A stretch of DNA of 64,000 nt from Varanus komodoensis (lineage: Eukaryota > Chordata > Lepidosauria > Squamata > Varanidae), in the NCBI RefSeq assembly GCF_004798865.1, contig NW_025336259.1, forward strand, positions 682,001 to 746,000. The letters are read 5' to 3'. The translations under genes and the position numbers were made by a program. The notes beneath the pieces were generated by a model. That model saw nothing but the letters and a program-made list of their open reading frames with translations, did no database searches and had not been told where the DNA came from. Shown one piece after another: positions 1-12,400 of the stretch (its first letter is position 1; every line of letters starts with the position of its first letter).

Positions 1-172
1 CATACCTTGACAGCCTGGCATTGAAGGCCTTTCCTCAGTCCCCCCAGTGGCAGCCCAGCTTGCTCACCACGGACAGCTCTGTGGAAGTGCCGACGTCGCT
101 CCTGGGACAGTTTCAGTGGCACCACTTGGATCCCGAAGAGGCCAAATCGGCCTTCCAGACCCATCACCCCAG
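1..172. other. open frame at left edge, possible partial exon, unidentified
   Basis: On the plus strand one frame is open from base 3 and reads YLDSLALKAFPQSPQWQPSL and on to AKSAFQTHHP, where it meets CAG/GTGACA at 172/173, a plausible donor. On the minus strand a different frame is also open and meets a good GTGAGC donor near 75. Neither protein was recognised. Double-open, codon-poor sequence of this length can arise by chance in GC-rich DNA. Confidence 0.2.
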
Positions 173-2639
173 GTGACATAGAAAAGAACATTATTTTCTC
201 TGCTGCGGCTGCGGCCAGGGGTTCTGGCCCCCTGCTGGAAAGCACACAGATCCATCGCCGTGATGGATCCAGCTCAGAATCGTTGCCAGGGAGGGATGCC
301 CCTGCACGTCACTCTGTTTAGGGGGATCCGACATGTAGTCCAGGGACGGACTTCCACCAGGACTCAAGATCCACCAACTCAGCCCGGTGCAGAAGGAGCT
401 CCGCCTTTAGCACGAAAGGCTTCTCGGCCCAAAGTGCTTCCACCCAAAAATCCACTTTGGTTGACACAAACGTCCTTCCCTTTGGCAGCATCATCCACAG
501 CCCGGGGAAGGAATGGGGAGGCAGCTTGGCTAGGGGTCAACATTTTTTTGCTGGCGAGCCAAAAAGGGCCCAGTGGCCCACCGGCAGATCCCCGTCTTCC
601 TGGGAAGGGCTGTGAGGGGTGAGCAACCTGCCCCCCCCCCCTTGAGATCCATGTTGGAAAATAGCCAGTCACGAAGGCTGGGTTGAGGGGAATTCATCCT
701 TGGGCAGCCTGAGCTGGAGAGGCCCTGGTGTCTGCCACAAAAACGGGCTGTCCCACAACCCGCCCCCCGCAAATGAGGCCAAATGTTCCACCAGTGTTGC
801 AGGTAAACATACGCTCTGAACACATCCAAGGCTATTAAATTTTGCCCGGTGTTTTTTCCAGGCGGCTGCCGAGATGTTTTTGTTCATTTGAACCTGTTGA
901 CAGATCTTCCTGACGAGAGGCCTGCGGTAGGGCTTTCTGATTGATACCTGGGCAGGTGAGCCTCACTCACCTCTCCCTTGAGCAGGTGGTTTGCACAAAT
1001 ACCTGCCACAGCCACACCTGGCATTTAACTGGCAGACTGGCATCTGGACTCAAGATTTGTTGTGCCTGAACTGCGGGTCTACCCGATTTTCTGCCATGCA
1101 AGGGCTGTTTGGTGGTGGGGAATTCAAAACACACACAAACTCTGGCAGACGTGCCCCCACCTCCACAGAGCGCTGCTCCCCTCGCATTTGCCCCCCCCTC
1201 CCCGTCGCAATAACAGTTCATGACGAATACCTGTGAGCACTGACAGAGGGTCCTTCTTTCGCAACCAGGTGGCTCTCCTCCGGGTGCGTCCACCTTGGCA
1301 GAAGCTGGCAGTGTTTAGAAGGTAGTCCTCCTCCCAACCCCCAGTTAAGGAGTACTGCTCTCTGGGCCAGATTCAGCAACTGCCCCCCAGCGGTGCCTTC
1401 CAGAGCTTGGCTTGCAGCTAGGAAGGGACTAGGCTGGGGAAAGGCGATTTAGGCTTAAATGACAACATAAATTTATTCTCAAAATAATTCTTGAGATCTT
1501 GTGCATGTTATGACACAAAGACCCCCTCCTTCCTCCCTGTACCAAAAGGATCGACTCCACCCTCACGGAGGTTTGCACCACTTCCTGGTCAGAAGATGGG
1601 AATGAGGGACATCACTTAATTGGGCTCTTTGGCGTGGTCTTAATAAATTCACACACCCCTTCCTTCCCCCCTTGTTTAGTGCGCCACCCCCGTCCTGGCA
1701 GGCAGTGGGGTTCTCAGCGGCTTCTGCCCCATCTTGCTTAACCCTGACATGTCCATACTATGTTTCAGCCCCGCCACCACGTTCCTAGTCTGAGCTTTCT
1801 AACTAAGAATGCTGCATTCTGAGAAACTGGTCTGTTTTTCTTCACTCGGTGGACTATGGGGCTGGCGGGGTGAAATGGAAGTGGATACAGAAGGGGCCAT
1901 TTGGGGCAGTGAGTCCAACCCGCAATCCAGATTAAAGCATGGCTGACGGGTGCTTTAATCCGGTCCGTGCTGGGAGGCCTTCAGTGACAGGAATGCCTCC
2001 ACATCCTAAGGCAGTGGGTTCCGTTGTTGGGATGCTCTGCTCAGAGGTTTTCGATGCTCTGCCTCCCAGCATTTGCTTTTCTGTAGATTAAGTCCATTAT
2101 TTTGTGTCCTACAGGTTTGGATGACGCGGAACAGGATGTTCTGCATGCAAACCCTTCAGCTATCTGAAAAGAGCAATCAAATCCCTCAGCCATCTCTTCT
2201 CAAGCCTAAACACGCCCGGTTCAACATAGCTTCCCGTTCCCTGGTTGTCTGTTTCCCATCTCTGAACTCATTCTGATTACTGGAGTCCTTCTGAAAAGAG
2301 GCTGTTTAAAGCAGGATGGCAGTTATGTGAGGTGCATTCTGGCCACTGCAGAGTGGAGCGCCTACCTCCTGCGATTTCGAAACTCCACTGCTGTCTAAAA
2401 TCGCATTGGCCTTTGTTGCAGCTGCATCAGAAGTCTGGCTCATACGCAGCTTGAGTGCAGCTAGAACGCGGGACCCGGTTGGTGGAAGGCCTGCCTGCAC
2501 TGGCGTGAATTTCTCTGCATGTTGGCTTCTCCCTTAGCAAATACCATTCCACAGGATGCACGCAAGCATGCTTGCAAATGGTCCTGAAAGACCAGAACGT
2601 TCCAGTCTGCTTTGAAATGAACGGATATCTGGGACTTTT
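173..2639. other. no gene recognised
   Basis: Mixed GC-rich and unique-looking sequence. A 120-codon plus-strand frame at 260-622 has no recognisable domain and an overlapping minus-strand frame of similar length, so I do not call it. No splice-consistent exon chain was found. Confidence 0.4.
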
Positions 2640-2765
2640 AAAAAAATTGGAATTTACTGTTTTTATTTTAAAAGTTTCAGATGGTTGTTTTGGTGAAGTA
2701 TATTTGATTGTTTCTTGTAAACCACTTGGAGGCATTATCATGAAAGGCAAAATATAAATACTTCA
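2640..2765 (+). repeat. LINE 3'-tail-like fragment (L2-type)
   Basis: Reads TTGTAAACCACTTGGAGGC and ends in AAAATATAAATACTTC, the usual form of an L2-type 3' tail. Old and diverged. Confidence 0.4.
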
Positions 2766-2814
2766 CAAAAAAATACAGCAAGCAAGAGACCACACTGCAC
2801 AGCTGACACCAGTG

Positions 2815-3457
2815 ACCTTTAATGACTAAAGAACCCACAGTGACGAAAAGGAAAATAAAATAAAACCAAACCCCAGGATTAATAATCATAACATCCCACT
2901 GGAATTGGCCTTTTTTTCTTCTTGGTCTGTCCTTCCCTGCTTTGTTCTTCTCTTTAATGCAATATTTTATAGTTATTATAACTTAAACTGTGTTGGCACT
3001 TTTGCTTGTGCCTATGAAAACTTAAACAAGTATATAAAAATATGCCATTAAATTCATATTGACCATCAAAAGACTCAAGGGCATTATGTACAGAGAAGGG
3101 GAAAAATGTACCGATATCTACAAGAACCCTTTGGCGGCCATGGAGGTCAGTAAAGCCCACGAAAAGAGACAGAGTCAAACTTTGGGAGCGGAAAAGCCAG
3201 AAGAGAAATTTGCCAGCCATCATCACAGTCTACTCTGAAGTAATTTGCTTCGGTGTCATCCATGCGACGACGACAAGAAAGCGGCACCGCAAATCAACAG
3301 ACACGAGTGGCTCCTTCGAATTGTTTCTATCATGGTAGAAACTGCTGCATTTGCTGACAAGCACGACATCTTCAAGAGCTCACCGTTTGGGGTTTGGTTT
3401 TATGCTGGGCTTCAGTACCATGTCTAAGTCCTGGAGAAGTTGAGTAAATGAAGACCG
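2815..3457 (-). other. possible terminal exon with 3'UTR-like tail, unidentified
   Basis: A minus-strand frame of 25 codons at 3383-3457 (SSFTQLLQDLDMVLKPSIKP ending NPKR) is followed by TGA at 3380-3382. It is preceded by a CAG that could be an acceptor, though its pyrimidine tract is poor. The sequence after the stop is T-rich with TGTACATAATG and ATTAAA motifs (ATTAAA at 2819-2824 and near 2957), as in a 3' UTR. The same point could also be a GTGAGC donor. The peptide was not identified. Confidence 0.25.
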
Positions 3458-3532
3458 CTGCACTCTGCATATGTGCAGAGAGCCTTCTCCCCACCACTGA
3501 ACACACACACAGCCTATTTCCTGAACATGGGA

Positions 3533-5410
3533 TTAAAAAGCAGACTTTTCCATGGCAGATGGAATTTGTCCTAGGAAGGCCGAAACCCCAGTACCTCTTT
3601 AGAGGTCAAACCGGGGGCCTCCACACCATCTGTTCTGCTGGAGATGGGGGCAGAATGATCCCCCCCCCAAAAAAGAAATGCAACCATTTTTGGGTGTGTT
3701 GGCAGAAGATGGATAACTTCAGTGGAATGGGGAGTGGCCATTTCCACATGGTGCATGACATGATCCACATTTGCCCGTGTTACACAGAAAGGACGGAAGG
3801 TCACCAGGGAGCATGAGCACGGTTTGCAGTATGTACACTCTGTCTTTCGTCTCCGGTAAACAGGTTTGGCAGGTTTCTGCAGGATCTCCAAAAACCTGCC
3901 AACCTATTTGACCAGAGAGAACTGCAGCAAAAACAAAGCGTGTGTGCACAGCAGGGGAAGCGCAGCTTTTCTCCCGGTGTCTGTCTCCAGCTTTAGTACG
4001 CACCTTCATGGTCATTCTAGTAGCTCAGTTTGCTGTTTCTGGCCAGAAAATGTGTTCAGGGGGACCATCCAAGCAAGCACAAAGGATTGCAGCCGTAAAC
4101 TCTCCTACAGACCCTTCTACTGTTCTGCGAAGTTGAAAGGGAAACATTGAAGCCCATCCCGGAAACGTGAGCATCCCTGTACTTAAGGAACATGATGCTT
4201 TTGGGCCACCTTGTTGACAAGGAACATGCTAGAAATGCCCGCTCACTTCACCAGCATCACAGTTCCAGTGTGAACATGAATCTTCTAGAACACGGGAAGC
4301 ATTTTTCCTCCTGAGCCTTAGAGCCATTGACAAATCCACCCCGTCGACGGTTTGACTCAACCCAAGACCAAAATAGCTCCATGAATGATGTGGCTATTTT
4401 GATGAAGCGTGTAATACGGAAGGCAGTTTTGCTTGTGCCAGCAGAAACTCTAGGAAGGAAGGAAGGAAGGAAGGAAGGAAGGAAGGAAGGAAGGAAGGAA
4501 GGAAGGAAGGAAGGAAGGAACGGATGGAAGGACGGACGGACGGACGGACAGAAGGAAGGAAGGGAGGGAGGGAGGGAGGGAGGGAGGATGGAAGGAGTTC
4601 CTTTCTGTAGAAGATGAAGTGGGGTTTCTATGGAGTTCCAGGGGTTTCTTTGGGGTTTGTGTATGGACAGTTTGCCATCCTGGGCAAGGCTAAATTCATT
4701 TCATGAAGATCAAGGGGGTTTCCAAAATCCATGAGCCCACTTAATCTAGACAGTTGAATGAAGCAGGACTTCTGGAGGACACTCGCATCGGTCGACCCTC
4801 CGATGACACGGTTCCTTCTTCAACCGTGGAAGTTTCTTTCTGATCCAAGCCTCATGGTCCACAGCAAAGCACACACGTGTGACACACAGAGCCCACAAAG
4901 AAGAACCGAGTAAACACAAAGGAGTCGAAAGGCCTTTGCTTCTACGCAGGCAGCACGGAGCTCTTCTCCAACACAAGTCTTCCGCTGGTGCGCCTCCAGG
5001 CGTGGATCCGTTGATTTGCAAACCAGAACAAACGCAGGTGATTTTGTGCACGGGCAGAAAAACGTTCACAAAATGGGATGTGTCGCCGGGGGATTTTGCA
5101 TCCTGCACAGTCGGTATTTCTCTTAGAACTACTGCAGAGAACACTGGAGCATTCAAAGCTCTTCATCTTCACGCAACGGGGTTAAGACAATCCTGTGAGG
5201 CAAGTGAGCATAATTGTGCCAACCTGCAGGGATGCCTGCTAAGTCCATGGAGTGAGCTTGAATTGGGGCCTTCCTGTTCTACACTGCAAGAGTGTTGTGA
5301 CAATTGGTGCCACCACAGCCCTAAAGAATGTGGTTCAGGCAAGAGCTTAGATTCTAGGCAGAATTCCCCTTCCAAAAATTATTTCTAGCTTGCAAAATAA
5401 TGCAAGTGTG
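3533..5410. other. no gene recognised
   Basis: Unique-looking sequence apart from the GGAA-type microsatellite. Short overlapping frames on both strands show no domain. Confidence 0.4.
4453..4589 (+). repeat. compound tetranucleotide microsatellite (GGAA/CGGA/GGGA)
   Basis: About 17 GGAA units, then four CGGA units, then GAAG and GGGA units. Purine-only on one strand. Confidence 0.97.
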
Positions 5411-5640
5411 GAGCCAGTGTGGTGTAGTGGTTAGAGCATGGGACAGGGACTCAGGCGATCTGGGTTCGAGTCCCCGCTCGGCCATGGAGCCAACTGGGTG
5501 ACTTGAGCCAGTCACAGGCTCTCAGCCCAACCTACCTCACAGGGTTGTTGTTGTGGGGATAAGATGGAGGAGGAGAATCATGTAAGCTGCCTTGAGCCCT
5601 TTGTAGGAAAAAGGCAGGATATAAATCGGAAAAAAAAATT
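5411..5640 (+). repeat. Sauria/ACA-type SINE, nearly complete
   Basis: Starts GAGCCAGTGTGGTGTAGTGG, has a tRNA-like A box (TGGTTAGAGC) and B box (GGTTCGAGTCCC). The body has ACCTACCTCACAGGGTTG and it ends in GGCAGGATATAAAT plus an A-rich tail. Supports a squamate origin. Confidence 0.85.
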
Positions 5641-7099
5641 GGGTTTGCAAAGAAAAATTAAAAGACTGGAAAGAACAAAGTAGGTCGAAAGCGCCAATAT
5701 ATTGCTTTTTGTTTGTTTCATGGAAATAATTTGCATCTCGCACAGAGGGGTCTAAAGTTAAGTGAAGGAAAGACACGTTATGTTTGTGGACGAGGTTTTG
5801 TTGTGCAACTGGCCCATGCCTCGTTCGCAGAATTTGGCAGCGGATCCAGAGGAAACGGCCTTCCTCTTGTGCTCCCCGTCTTCCAATGTTTTGTGCCAGA
5901 AAGAAAACTAACGAGGAAAAGGTGGAAAATCTACACAATGCCTTTTGACTGGCATTGTATGCTCCCTAAATCTAGACTGAATCAGACTGGAATAAAAACA
6001 TGACACTAACATTTCTGGGCCTGCATTTTAAACGAAAGGTCCCCAAAACTGCAGCATCAGGGCCATATGGAACGGATGCCATCTTTCAAAACAGAGCGGA
6101 TAGATTTCTGTTGCCCTTGGGCTTCCAACTTTGGCTTTTCACCCAGGATATGAATGAGGGAATCCGATTTCTAAAACAAGGGGGAGGTTTTGCAAATGGT
6201 GGGATGAGGTTTTTAAGTTCTGTAGATTTGCCAGATATAAAATGGGTTGGAAATGTTTAACCACATTTCCGAACAAGCTCTTCTGGCTGTTTATGTGGAG
6301 CCCTCAGACTGGGAATGAGGCACCGTGTGGACTCGGAGGACTCGGAGTCACGGCGTTCCGAACTTTCCGAGCGGAGGGACAGGGAGCTGCTGGAATCCAG
6401 AGGAAAGCTGCTTCCATCGTGTACCATCTCCTCCTGTTTTGGAGTCCCTGGGGTCCCCTAGGAGACGTTCAGTTTAGAAGGCCAGGCTGCCTTTACTGAA
6501 GGTTTCTGAGCAACCAGGAGACTTCCAAGCCAGCTTAACTGCTCCTTGGCCGTCCCTTTATTTGGGAGCATCCGGCTGCAATCCAATGCAGGCTTGCCTG
6601 GGAGTAATTGCCACGGGATTTAGGGGGATGTACTCACGTCTCAAGAAACACGCATAGGAAGGGGCGGCAGGAAAAAGTTCCCTGGTGGATCAGGCCAGTC
6701 TCCCTCTCCCAGCAAACTCTGCAGGACTTCCAGCAAGCACGTCGTGGCCGAAGGGGTCCCCACGGCACGTAGACGGCCTCCTCCTTGCCCCCCCACCCAC
6801 TCATGGTCCAGGCTGCCCCTTCCCCTCCTAACCCTGTCCAAAAGCCACCTGTGGGGATACAAAGTGTGTGTGTGGGGGGGCTTCATTCAAAGTTACAAGG
6901 GGGCTTGAGCAGGTGAATCTGCGGATCTTTTGCTCTCCCAGTGGCCAACGCGGAAAATTAATTATCATTATGCCAAGGAATTGCTCTCAGACCCAAAGAT
7001 GACCGACTAAATCAGCTCTTACGTTTGTCTATCTTCCGGCAGCCCCCGCCCCCTGGAACTGTATCAATGAATGTATAAATTAAGTGCCGCTAACAGTCC
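5641..7099. other. no gene recognised
   Basis: Nothing beyond short non-recognisable frames. Sequence is AT-richer to about 6300 and GC-richer after 6600. Confidence 0.4.
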
Positions 7100-8416
7100 A
7101 TTCGGCTACTCCCTGCCCTCCGCCCCCCCCCGATGACTGCTAACAAGTAAAAAAAACAACAACATAAATACTGTACATGAACGTCATAAAACCGCCAGCC
7201 ACCCTGTTCCCTCCATCCCTGGACGACCGGGAACACGGCTGCCCCGGGGTGCCAAGCGATGCTCAGCCAAAGCGCCGCGGCGAGACCTCCGCCCACGGGC
7301 CGGCTCGGGGGCACCGTGTCCCCGTCCAGGTGCTTGTGCTCATCTGCCCCCCTCCCAGAATCCAAGACGGACCCTGCGCCTCCGCCCGTCACGTCCCCTC
7401 GGCCCTTCCCGCCACGCCGCGTCGGCACCGCGACACGAGGCGGGCGGCCCGCGGCGCCTCTTCCCGCGTGGCCCCGGCCCCCGCATGGGCCGCCTCGCCG
7501 TGGCCGGGGCCCACCGCTTCTCCCCCACCAGCCCTCTGCCACTTGCTCAGAATCAGCGGAGTTCGCACCCCCTTCCCCTCTTGCCAAACACGCTGCCCCA
7601 GGCAACAATAAATAAGGTTATTTATACAGGCGTTTAAAAAAGACACGCACACACACACGCCCCCCCCCCCGTTGTCAGTGTGCTGGCGATGAGGAAGCGA
7701 CTCAGCTGATGTTGGTGAGACGGGTGCGGAGCGGCCGGCTCTCGCGAGGCGTGTCGGGGCCGCCCCAGGTGCCCCCCGGGGACAGAAGAACGCAGTGATG
7801 CCACGGGGCGCCCCTCCACGGACAAATTACACGGAGGGCTGTGGGGGGCGCACAGGGCGGGAGACATGGTGCTGTCCTACCTGTGCGGGGGAGATTACAC
7901 GGGAGGGTGGGCCTGTATTGTTTGTGGAGGCCTGCCTTTGGACTCGGAGGCCTGGCGAGAGCAAGATGGAGAGACGGCCCAGGATGCTGGGGCTGGGGGT
8001 CCTCACCGGGTGACACGCACGCACAGAGCGGCCTCCCTTTCCGGAGCAGAGCTGAATTCCGCGCGGCTGCTCTGGTCCCCCCGGGAGCCTTCCGGCGGGC
8101 CTGGCGTGCCAGGACGGCCGCGACTCCCACGGCAGCCTCACGCACGCAGGCGTGTGCACCTGTACACTCACACGCAGCCGGAGGGGCTTGTGTCCTGGAG
8201 GCGGGGGGAGAAGGTCTGTGCACAATCCATCCCAGGGTGTCGCCCCCTCGGCGCGGCGGACCCGCCAGGCGACCGTGCGGCGCACGGGACATTCACGATG
8301 GGAGATGAAACACGGCGACGAGCAGCAGCATTCGGTGTAAACAGCGAGGACGGAAGTGGGGCGTGTGCCCCCCCTCTCGCCCCCCTCCCCAAGAGGGGGC
8401 CCGGCTCTGTGGCGCA
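7100..8416 (-). other. ARHGEF17: probable 3' UTR of ARHGEF17
   Basis: GC-rich sequence directly after the stop codon, with no competing coding evidence. Read on the minus strand it turns AU-rich at about 7200-7130 (GTACAGTATTTATG), which suits the end of a transcript. No canonical AATAAA was found on this strand. A TATAAA variant lies at 7621-7626. The 3' end is therefore a guess. Confidence 0.5.
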
Positions 8417-8592
8417 TCAGACCCTCCAGAGAAGCAGGTGGTTCGTGCTGTCGTCCCGTCCCACCGTCTCACTGCTGTTGGTGAGCCGGAAGTCTTCGTA
8501 GCCATCTCCGCCGCTGATCACAAGCATCTTGGACTTGGCTGGCCGGTGCCGCACCGAGTCCCGCTTCTCCAGGTCGCTGGATTTTTCCACAC
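8417..8592 (-). CDS. ARHGEF17: ARHGEF17 exon 21: C-terminus and stop
   Basis: 176 coding bases, phase 1 in, ending in TGA. Encodes VEKSSDLEKRDSVRHRPAKS, then KMLVISGGDGYEDFRL and the terminal SETVGRDDSTNHLLLWRV. The C-terminal tail is close to identical to that recalled for mammals. Acceptor CCCTCCCAG. A CR1 tail begins only about 16 bp upstream of the acceptor. Confidence 0.97.
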
Positions 8593-9397
8593 CTGGGAGG
8601 GCAGGAAGGGACATGTCACGAGCGGAGCCGGCTAGAGCCGGGGGTCAGACTAGATGACCCAGGACACCCCTTCTGACTCGCTCTGTTTCTATGTTTCCAG
8701 TAGCTTTTGCAATCTTCTTTGCCGAGGTAACCCAAATGCCACGGCTGGAACCCAAGTGCCCATGCGGTCTAAGCTGCCGTATCAAAAGTGCAGTTGAGAT
8801 GAAAATCTTATTATTTATGACAGAATAAAAACCTTCAGGGTGGGAGCCCTTTTAAAAGGGCAAGCAGCGTGCCTACAGCATCACCCCATTTTCACTAGAA
8901 ACCGGGCTTCCTCAAACTGGTGCCCTCCAGAGGTTTCAAACTGCAACACAGCCCACCGGTCCTCATGGCTCAGGCTGTTTCGAGTTAATGCTCAAAACAT
9001 CTGCAGGGCACCAGGCTGGGAAAAGTGCTGTAATGACCCATCTCACGCTTCCAGGTGGGCTTCCAAACACTCACTGGAATAGAAAAGCCGGGATCCTGGA
9101 GGAATTTCATCATGGGTGAGCAACCTGGTGCCCATGGGCACCAGCAAACCTTTGCACCCCGTTCTTGGTGTCCATGGAAACGGGATCGCTTCAAAGCAAA
9201 GTGTCTTTAGTGGGTCCCCTCCTCTTTTCCCATGAATTTCACACGTGGGCCTCACATGGGCCTCACAAATTATATTTTATATATTTATTTTATATTGTTA
9301 ATTTTAATTTTATGTTGTTATTTTTGTATTTTATTGTATTTTATTGTGTTTGTAAGCCGCCCTGAGGCTTCGGCAAGGGGCGGCATAGAAATGTTCT

Positions 9398-9446
<49 letters not shown>

Positions 9447-12400
9447 TATACATCTGCAGTCCTGCACAGCTCGTGTCGGAAACGTCAGCTGGCCTGTACC
9501 AGCTTCCCAAAGCTGGCGTTACACAAGAGGCAGCTCTTTCCCAGCTCACTTCAAAAGCCGAAGACGCCCTCTCTCGCGGCCCCCCGTCCCTGCCTCACCT
9601 CCGCCGAGGCCCCACCAACCCACCTGGGTCCTTGGGCAAGGGAAAGAGGATGTCGAAGCCGTCCGGCAGCTCGATGGTCGTGAGGAACCGGACGTGGCCC
9701 GTGTGTCCCTGGGAAAGGCCCACCGGCAGGGGCAGGGCCTTCAGGGCGCCGGGGCTGGCCGCGATGGAGAGCGTCAGCACCACGCCGGCGCTGGTGCCGA
9801 TCCAGAGCAGGTCCTTGCAGGCCAGGAGGGCGGTGATGCGCAGGCAGGCGGACTTGTGTTGCCGAATGATGGCGTCGGACCCTGTGGAGGGCGGCAGGAG
9901 AGCTCAGTGGCCGGAGGCAGCCACGCGTGGGTCCAGAGGCCCGGGGTGGCCTCAAGCGCCAGCCAGGTGGGGCGGTGGCGCCGTGGGGCCCCGTCTGGGG
10001 GACACTCCGCCACGATATTCTCCTGCCCCCTGGAGCAGGCGCACCGTCGTGTTGGAGAAGGCGGGCAAAATGATCCGGGGGCTCAGCAGCTCCCCTGTGA
10101 GGAGCGGCCGGAACAACAGGGACTGTTCAGCTCGGAGGAAGGGGAGACACGATGGAGTTTGCTAAAATGATGCCCGGCGTGGAGAAAGCGGAGCGGAGAC
10201 CTTTTTCCTTCTCTCTTGTAACACTCAGACCCAAAGGGGGCATCACATGAAGCTGATCGGGGGGGGGGAGGGGGGATTCAGGAAGTCCATCTTCACAGAG
10301 AGTACAGGTAAACTACGGAATCTGCTGCCACGGGACGCGGTGATGGCCCCCAATTTGGAGGCTTTCAAAGGGGGCTGGGCATGTTCATGGAGGAGGCGGC
10401 CATCTGTGGCCACTAGCCCTGCTGGCCACATGCTCCCTCCTTCACCCGCCTGCAGGCCCCCATTGCTAAGGAGCTGGGTGGGGGGGGGTCTTGCACCCCT
10501 CTGCTAGAGGGGACCTGGGCAGCTGGTCTGCCACCATGCACATGGAGCGCTGTCCTGATCCTGCACGGGCTTCTCACGCGTTCCTGTGTGCCCACGGCGT
10601 TGCCGTCCGGCCCACGGCAGGGGGGCTGCTCCACTTTAGGAGCCAACTTCCCCCACAGACCAGCTCCACGCAAGGAGCGCTGGCAGCCATCGCTGGGACG
10701 GGCTGCAGGGATCTCTCTGGCCAGCCGGGCCTTGATTGGAATGGGCCCATTCGGCAGGAGAAGCGGCAGGGAGACCGCGCCGTTCCCAGCCTCCCTCTAG
10801 CCGTGGTGGGTGGCGTGTGGTCCTTGCCCGTGGGCGAGAAAGCCACGCAGATGAGGAATACTGTCCGGGTGGGGGCAGAGAGTTCAGGCTGAGAGGCCCA
10901 CCTGGAGATCTCATGGCCAAAGGGTTGATCCCCCTCCTCCAAAAGGGGGTGCAGTGGGATGACGGAAGCCCCACCATCAGGGTGGGAGCAAAAAGGGGTC
11001 CTTTTAGGAGCCCTGGGATTTCAACAATTCACCTCCTGCAGGCAAGACGACAACGGACCCTGTACTAGGAGACCTGGGGATGTAAAGTTTGTGCTTCAGT
11101 GCTCTTCCTATAGTCTTTGCTGCCATCCCTCTGAAAGCCCCTGATGGACGTGCGTCCGTGGGTATTTCTTATTCCTGGCAGCATGTGGAGGCCTCCCCCT
11201 TTTCTTCTTTGTACCTGCTGGGGCCACCCCAGATGTCTGTCCCGTGAGCCGGCACTTGAACCAGCGGCTGTCGCTTCTGCATGCCTCCCTTCCTCAAGGA
11301 GGGGGGGCCCCAGGGGACAGCGAAAGGGGCCTTCCCCCCCACGATGGCCCGGCGAGGCCCGGCAGGCGTGCAGGCAGAGTCCCGCTGGGCTTCGCGGCAG
11401 AGTGAAGGCTCAAATCCCGACTTCCCCAGCCTAAGCCCGATGCTCTGCCCAATATGCCAGGGGTGGGCGATTTATGGCCTGCGTGCGGCTCACGCCACCC
11501 CACAAAGCGGCTCCCCCCTCAAAACCAAAATGGCACGCTGTAGCGGAGACAGAGAGCTTGCCAACAGGCCAAATCGGTCAGCTTCCGCACTTCCGAGTGC
11601 CCGGGGCTTGTGTTTTCTCTCTCCCCACGTGGGTCCCGGTGGGGGAGTCCGGGGTGCAAGGATGGCCCCGGACCTCCTGTGGCTGCCGGCTCCCACGGCA
11701 CGCACCGGCCCGCAGCTCAGGGCTCCTGCGTGGCGAGGGCTCCTAGCGAAAGCCCCCGAAGGCAAACCCAAGGGCACTTTCCACGCACGTGTCTCGTGCA
11801 GTTTCAACCTGCTGCCAGAAATGTCCCCCTGCATTTATTCTGGATGTCTACTGCCCCTCTTAAAAAGCTTAAAGTCCGGGAACGAGCCCCCGTTTTGCAG
11901 GTTGAACATCCCGGTTCCACTGCTGGCTCCTCTTGGGAGACCCTGGAGAAACACTGCCGGTGGACACTAAACACGCCGGGCTAGCTAGACAGAAGGTCTG
12001 AGCAGGGCGAAGGCAGGTTTCGAATCCCCTGTGATGCGCGCGGGAGGGAGGACTCGCGGAGGAGCGAGGGGGACGGACCAGGCCGGGGGGAAGCAGAATC
12101 CCCAGCCGCCCCCCCGCCCCGGCGGCAAGCGGGGCTCTGGGAGCCAGGCCACGACGCAGCCAGGAGTCCTCCGGACGGTCGCCGCCGAGCGCCCCGCCGT
12201 ACCTGCCAACATCTTGTGCACGGGCGGGGTGACGTCCACTTCCGCCAGCTGGTCGTGGCTGGCCGGGTGGTAGAGCCGCACCTGGGCGCTGCCTTGCAGG
12301 GTGATCCAGACGCCCACGACGGAGCTCGCCATGCAGGTCACGCTGCGGGTGCCGTCCTGCCCGATGTGGAAGGAGTGCTGCAAAGGCGAGGGAAGGGGCC

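Noticed and set aside
5411-5500. tRNA-like A and B boxes
   Set aside because: They are the head of a SINE, not a tRNA gene; there is no cloverleaf 3' half.
7090-8501. Long overlapping GC-rich frames on both strands
   Set aside because: They overlap the ARHGEF17 stop and 3' UTR, have arginine/proline-rich composition, and are open on both strands as expected of GC-rich DNA.
9473-10165. 230-codon plus-strand frame
   Set aside because: It runs antisense through exon 20 of ARHGEF17 and then into a CR1 copy.
11281-11970. 229-codon plus-strand frame
   Set aside because: Inside an ARHGEF17 intron, no domain, competing minus-strand frames, no splice pattern.
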